A DNA stretch of 64,000 bases from Clostridia bacterium (GTDB taxonomy: Bacteria; Bacillota; Clostridia; Lachnospirales; Anaerotignaceae): the NCBI GenBank assembly GCA_022651385.1, contig JALCQR010000002.1, positions 62,001-126,000 on the forward strand, read 5' to 3'. Of this stretch, positions 60,999 through 64,000 are shown piece by piece. Both the position numbers and the translations under genes were made by a program. The notes below the pieces were generated by a model. It had not been told where the DNA came from. It did no database searches and saw nothing but the letters and a program-made list of their open reading frames with translations. How positions within the stretch are numbered: position 1 is the first letter of the stretch; every line of letters starts with the position of its first letter.

Positions 60999-62303
60999 TT
61001 AAATAAGTATATTTCTCTTTTTGGCCTCAAACAACAGTTCTTCTCTGAATTTAGGATGAGCAATATTTATAAGAGCTTTTGTACGCTCTCTTACACTCTT
61101 TCCCATAAGCTGTGCTACACCGTACTCCGTAACAATACAGTTCACTTCGTTTTTATGCGTTGTTACCGCAGCGCCATATGTAAGACACGGCTTTATTCTT
61201 GAAATGGTATCGTTTTTAGCCGTCGAATTCATAGCTATAAAGCTTATTCCGCCCTTGCTCATTTTGGCGCCTTTTACATAATCAAACTGCCCTCCCGAAC
61301 CGCTGTAAGGCACATCACCTATTGATTCAGAACATACCTGTCCGAGAAAATCAACTTCAAGGCCTGCATTTACAGATATAAAATTATCATTTTTTGCTAT
61401 TATATACGGATCGTTTACATATTCTATAGGAAGCATAGCAAGCGAAGGATTGTTATTTATATAGTCGTAAACTTTTTTTGATCCGAAGCAGAAAGTTGAA
61501 ACACTTTGACGCCTGTTTATATTTTTCTTTTCATTTGTAACGGCTCCCATTTCTATAAGGTCAACCATGGCGTCTGAAAACATCTCCGTATGTATGCCGA
61601 GATCTTTTTTATCTTTAAGCGCTTCTCCCATAGCACCCGAAACACCGCCTATGCCAAACTGCAGTGTTGCTCCGTCAGGCACCATATCCGCAATATAATT
61701 GCCTATTTTATAATCCTTTTCAGTAGGAGCTCCCACCTGTAGGTTATATATAGGCTCATCTTTTTCACAAATTGCCTCAACCTCGGAAATATGTATAAAA
61801 TTTTCACCGAATGTTCTCGGCATAAATTTATTTACTTCTACATATATGTGTTTTGCTTTGCGCATTATGCCCATTGCTTCGCCCACATACGCACCCATTG
61901 AGAAATATCCGTGTTCATCCATAGGCGAAACAACAAGGAAAAATCTGTCTATATCTCCCCTCATATCAAAAAATCGAGGAAAATCATTGTAATTTGCCTG
62001 CATATAATCAAAGCGCCCGTCCTGTCCGCCTTTTCTTGTGCTTGCGCTGAAAAACCATGATATATAATCAAATTTTCCGAACATCTCAGGTTTTTCATAA
62101 CATTTCCCCGGTGCCACAAAATTGCAGTTTTGAACTATATTGGTAATCTCGCCTTTCTCAACCCTATCGCCTATGGCATTTATAATATCAAGAGGTTCTC
62201 CCATACACATAGGTGAAGCACATACATCTCCGGTTTTTACAAGAGAAGCAATGCCTTCCGCTGTAGTAAGTTTTTCTTTATAGCTATTCTCAAACTTTCC
62301 CAT
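60999..62303 (-). CDS. Acetyl-CoA hydrolase/transferase family protein (4-hydroxybutyrate/butyryl-CoA:acetate CoA-transferase-like)
   Basis: CoA-transferase of 434 residues that moves CoA between an acyl-CoA and acetate. The N-terminus begins KLTTAEGIASLVKTGD, a central LQFGIGGVSGAMGEALKDKKDLGIHTEMFSD matches the family (spread over about 214-245), and the catalytic Glu is in GLEVDFLGQVCSES. The C-terminus has GAAVTTHKNEVNCIVTEYGVA. Starts at ATG 62303 after AGGAGG. Butyrate or 4-hydroxybutyrate metabolism is likely in an anaerobe, but the substrate is not decided. Confidence 0.88.
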   Translation of the reverse strand: MGKFENSYKEKLTTAEGIASLVKTGDVCASPMCMGEPLDIINAIGDRVEKGEITNIVQNCNFVAPGKCYEKPEMFGKFDYISWFFSASTRKGGQDGRFDYMQANYNDFPRFFDMRGDIDRFFLVVSPMDEHGYFSMGAYVGEAMGIMRKAKHIYVEVNKFMPRTFGENFIHISEVEAICEKDEPIYNLQVGAPTEKDYKIGNYIADMVPDGATLQFGIGGVSGAMGEALKDKKDLGIHTEMFSDAMVDLIEMGAVTNEKKNINRRQSVSTFCFGSKKVYDYINNNPSLAMLPIEYVNDPYIIAKNDNFISVNAGLEVDFLGQVCSESIGDVPYSGSGGQFDYVKGAKMSKGGISFIAMNSTAKNDTISRIKPCLTYGAAVTTHKNEVNCIVTEYGVAQLMGKSVRERTKALINIAHPKFREELLFEAKKRNILI

Positions 62304-62501
62304 AAATCTGTCCTCCTCTGCATGTAATAACTTACTCTTTTAAGTAAACTATATCACAGATTCAGTATTTTTTGTGGACTTTTTTGTATACAATATTTTT
62401 CGTACTAAAAAAGATACAATGTTTACATAATCAATCCTAAAATTTTTGTAAACTAATTCTTACTACATTAAAATTTTTTAAATAATAACTAAAATTTTTT
62501 A

Positions 62502-63257
62502 TTAAAGTTCTATATCTAATTCTATTGGGCAATGGTCGGAACCAAAAATATCGGTATGTACTTTCGCGTCTGTCATTTTTTCGGCTATTCGTTTTGACAC
62601 CAAAAAATAATCTATACGCCATCCGGCATTATGCTCACGAGCATGAAAACGGTAGCTCCACCATGAGTACACACCTGTCATATCCGGATAAAAATATCTG
62701 AATGAATCGATAAATCCACTTTGCAAAAGCTCGGACATCTTGCCTCTTTCCTCATAAGTAAAGCCTGCCTTGCCAATATTAGGCTTAGGGTTTTTTAAGT
62801 CTATTTCCTCATGTGCAACATTAAGGTCGCCGCAAAACACAACTGGTTTTTTATTGTCAAGCTCACAAAGATATTTACGTATATCGTCTTCCCATTTCAT
62901 GCGGTATTCAAGTCTTGCGTTTTTTTCCTGAGAATTAGGTACATACGATGTTACATAATAAAAATTCTCAAACTCAAGAGTTATTAAACGGCCTTCTTTA
63001 TCATGTTCTTCAATTCCAAGTCCGTATGAGACATTAACAGGCTTGATTTTTGAAAATACGGCTGTTCCTGAATAGCCTTTCTTTTCGGCATAGTTCCAAT
63101 ACCTATAGTAACCTTCTGTTTCAATGTTTATCTGGCCTTCCTGAAGTTTCGTTTCCTGAACCGAAAACAAATCTGCGTCGGCGCTCTTAAAGTAATCCAT
63201 AAAGCCCTTGCCTACAGCGGCACGGAGACCGTTTACATTCCAAGAAATCATTTTCAC
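62502..63257 (-). CDS. xthA: Exodeoxyribonuclease III
   Basis: AP endonuclease / 3'-5' exonuclease of 251 residues for base excision repair. Motifs are [12 protein letters not shown] (metal Asn), [10 protein letters not shown] (catalytic Glu), [12 protein letters not shown] and the terminal [11 protein letters not shown]. The start is GTG 63257 overlapping the comEB stop, since AAGGGGG lies ten bases upstream; ATG 63251 is an alternative. Confidence 0.95.
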   Translation of the reverse strand: MKMISWNVNGLRAAVGKGFMDYFKSADADLFSVQETKLQEGQINIETEGYYRYWNYAEKKGYSGTAVFSKIKPVNVSYGLGIEEHDKEGRLITLEFENFYYVTSYVPNSQEKNARLEYRMKWEDDIRKYLCELDNKKPVVFCGDLNVAHEEIDLKNPKPNIGKAGFTYEERGKMSELLQSGFIDSFRYFYPDMTGVYSWWSYRFHAREHNAGWRIDYFLVSKRIAEKMTDAKVHTDIFGSDHCPIELDIEL

Positions 63258-63715
63258 TTATTTTCGTCCCCCTTATCCATAACTGTAAGCGTTACTCCTG
63301 CCTCATTTAACATCTCTATAGCAAATTTATCCGGATATACGCCTTTAAACACAATGCGCTTTATACCTGCGTTTATCGCCATTTTTGCACATATTACACA
63401 TGGCTGCAAAGTCACGTACATTGTGGCATCTTCAGTGCTTACACCAATTTTGGCAGCTTGTATTATAGCATTTTGCTCTGCATGAAGAGCACGGCACAGC
63501 TCATGGCGTTCACCGGAAGGTATATTAAGTTTTGTCCTAAGGCATTCCCCCGTCTCCGTACAGTGGCGAGTCCCTGTAGGCGCACCATTGTAGCCTGTAG
63601 TAATTATTCTGTTTTCTCTGACTATCACAGCGCCCACCTGACGTCTTAGACATGTGGAACGCGTTTTAACTATTTCAGCTATCTGCATGAAATATTCATC
63701 CCAGCTTGCACGCAT
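63254..63715 (-). CDS. dCMP deaminase family protein (ComEB-like)
   Basis: Zinc deaminase of 153 residues that turns dCMP into dUMP for dTTP synthesis. The catalytic motif is LHAEQNAI and the zinc cysteines lie in [21 protein letters not shown] and TGYNGAPTG are family signatures. Starts at ATG 63715 after GGAGG; overlaps xthA. In Firmicutes the homologue is comEB, but it is not next to comEA or comEC here. Confidence 0.92.
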   Translation of the reverse strand: MRASWDEYFMQIAEIVKTRSTCLRRQVGAVIVRENRIITTGYNGAPTGTRHCTETGECLRTKLNIPSGERHELCRALHAEQNAIIQAAKIGVSTEDATMYVTLQPCVICAKMAINAGIKRIVFKGVYPDKFAIEMLNEAGVTLTVMDKGDENK

Positions 63716-63784
63716 AAAAAAATCCCTCCCGGAATAAAAATTTGCTTTGATTATAGCATATTTATTCCGAAAAGGGAAATTCGT

Positions 63785-64000
63785 TTAAGGTATTATTATT
63801 TTCTGGCCTACATATAATATATCGTTTTCGTTTAAATTATTTGCAGCTAAGATATCCTGAAGTCTGTTTTCAGAACCGTAAAACCTATGGCACAAATCCC
63901 ATAATGTATCGCCATACTGCAATGTATATTCTCCCAAAGGCTTCTTTTCATCTTCGTTTTTATTTTCGCTTTTATTCTGATTTTCAGTAGTATCTTTCTT
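63785..64000 (-). CDS. LysM domain protein (5' end outside window)
   Basis: Only the last 71 residues are in the window. A Lys/Glu/Asn-rich linker (about the first 20) precedes one LysM repeat, with YTLQYGDTLWDLCHRFYGSE and ILYVGQKIIIP. LysM repeats bind peptidoglycan and are common on wall hydrolases and spore-coat proteins. The N-terminal function lies outside. Confidence 0.88.
   Translation of the reverse strand, partial: KKDTTENQNKSENKNEDEKKPLGEYTLQYGDTLWDLCHRFYGSENRLQDILAANNLNENDILYVGQKIIIP

Overview
The window reads as a chromosomal segment of a low-GC, anaerobic, probably spore-forming clostridial Firmicute. The evidence is AT-rich intergenic DNA, strong GGAGG-type ribosome binding sites, frequent TTG and GTG starts, a GerM-type germination protein, a flavodiiron protein, ferredoxin-type aldo/keto reductase and CoA-transferase genes, and Firmicute competence genes (comEA, comEB, comEC). 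A Lachnospirales-like host is plausible but cannot be proven from sequence alone. No tRNA, rRNA, CRISPR array, prophage or intact insertion sequence was found.

Layout. 1-4.3 kb: two 3-hydroxyisobutyrate-dehydrogenase-type oxidoreductases, a class II aldolase, an RpiR regulator and an HD hydrolase. 4.4-8.8 kb: a cupin, a complete polar amino acid ABC importer, a CGNR/GNAT pair and a glutaredoxin-like protein. 8.9-15.7 kb: a PLP-enzyme/NhaC/PLP-enzyme operon with a textbook sigma-54 promoter, followed by a sigma-54 activator gene and an MgtC-family gene. 15.9-18.7 kb: 4-hydroxy-2-oxovalerate aldolase, acylating acetaldehyde dehydrogenase and an IclR regulator. 18.8-19.3 kb: a tandem-repeat array. 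19.3-25.9 kb: holA, comEC, germination gene, two-component system and comEA, all on the minus strand. 26-29.2 kb: a D,D-carboxypeptidase, a secreted orphan and an orphan substrate-binding lipoprotein with a long leader. 29.8-35.7 kb: FliB-like, ATP-grasp, GH3-like, MBOAT and SGNH genes. 35.9-39.5 kb: flavodiiron protein, then ECF sigma, anti-sigma and DUF1287. 39.8-42.3 kb: a queuosine-precursor operon (queD-queE-folE-queC) behind a probable preQ1-I riboswitch. 42.3-45 kb: HpcH/HpaI aldolase, an unknown protein and an aldo/keto reductase. 45-50 kb: a Gld-like ABC system. 50.6-51.5 kb: decayed molybdenum-cofactor genes. 51.6-54.3 kb: two YibE/F proteins and a TSUP permease. 54.5-59.7 kb: ilvB-ilvN-ilvC-ilvD behind a leader-peptide attenuator. 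59.8-64 kb: trmL, a PerR-like Fur regulator, CoA-transferase, xthA, comEB and a partial LysM protein.

The strongest unusual signals are these: a ribosome-mediated attenuator (38-residue Ile-rich leader peptide with mutually exclusive pairings) in front of the ilv operon; a compressed moaC/moaA/MOSC relic; a DUF1287 gene whose only plausible start is ATT after a strong ribosome binding site; a sigma-54 regulon encoded in one place; a 183-191 bp tandem repeat with a conserved hairpin and a 34-residue hydrophobic mini-ORF; and a long structured-looking leader before an orphan binding protein.
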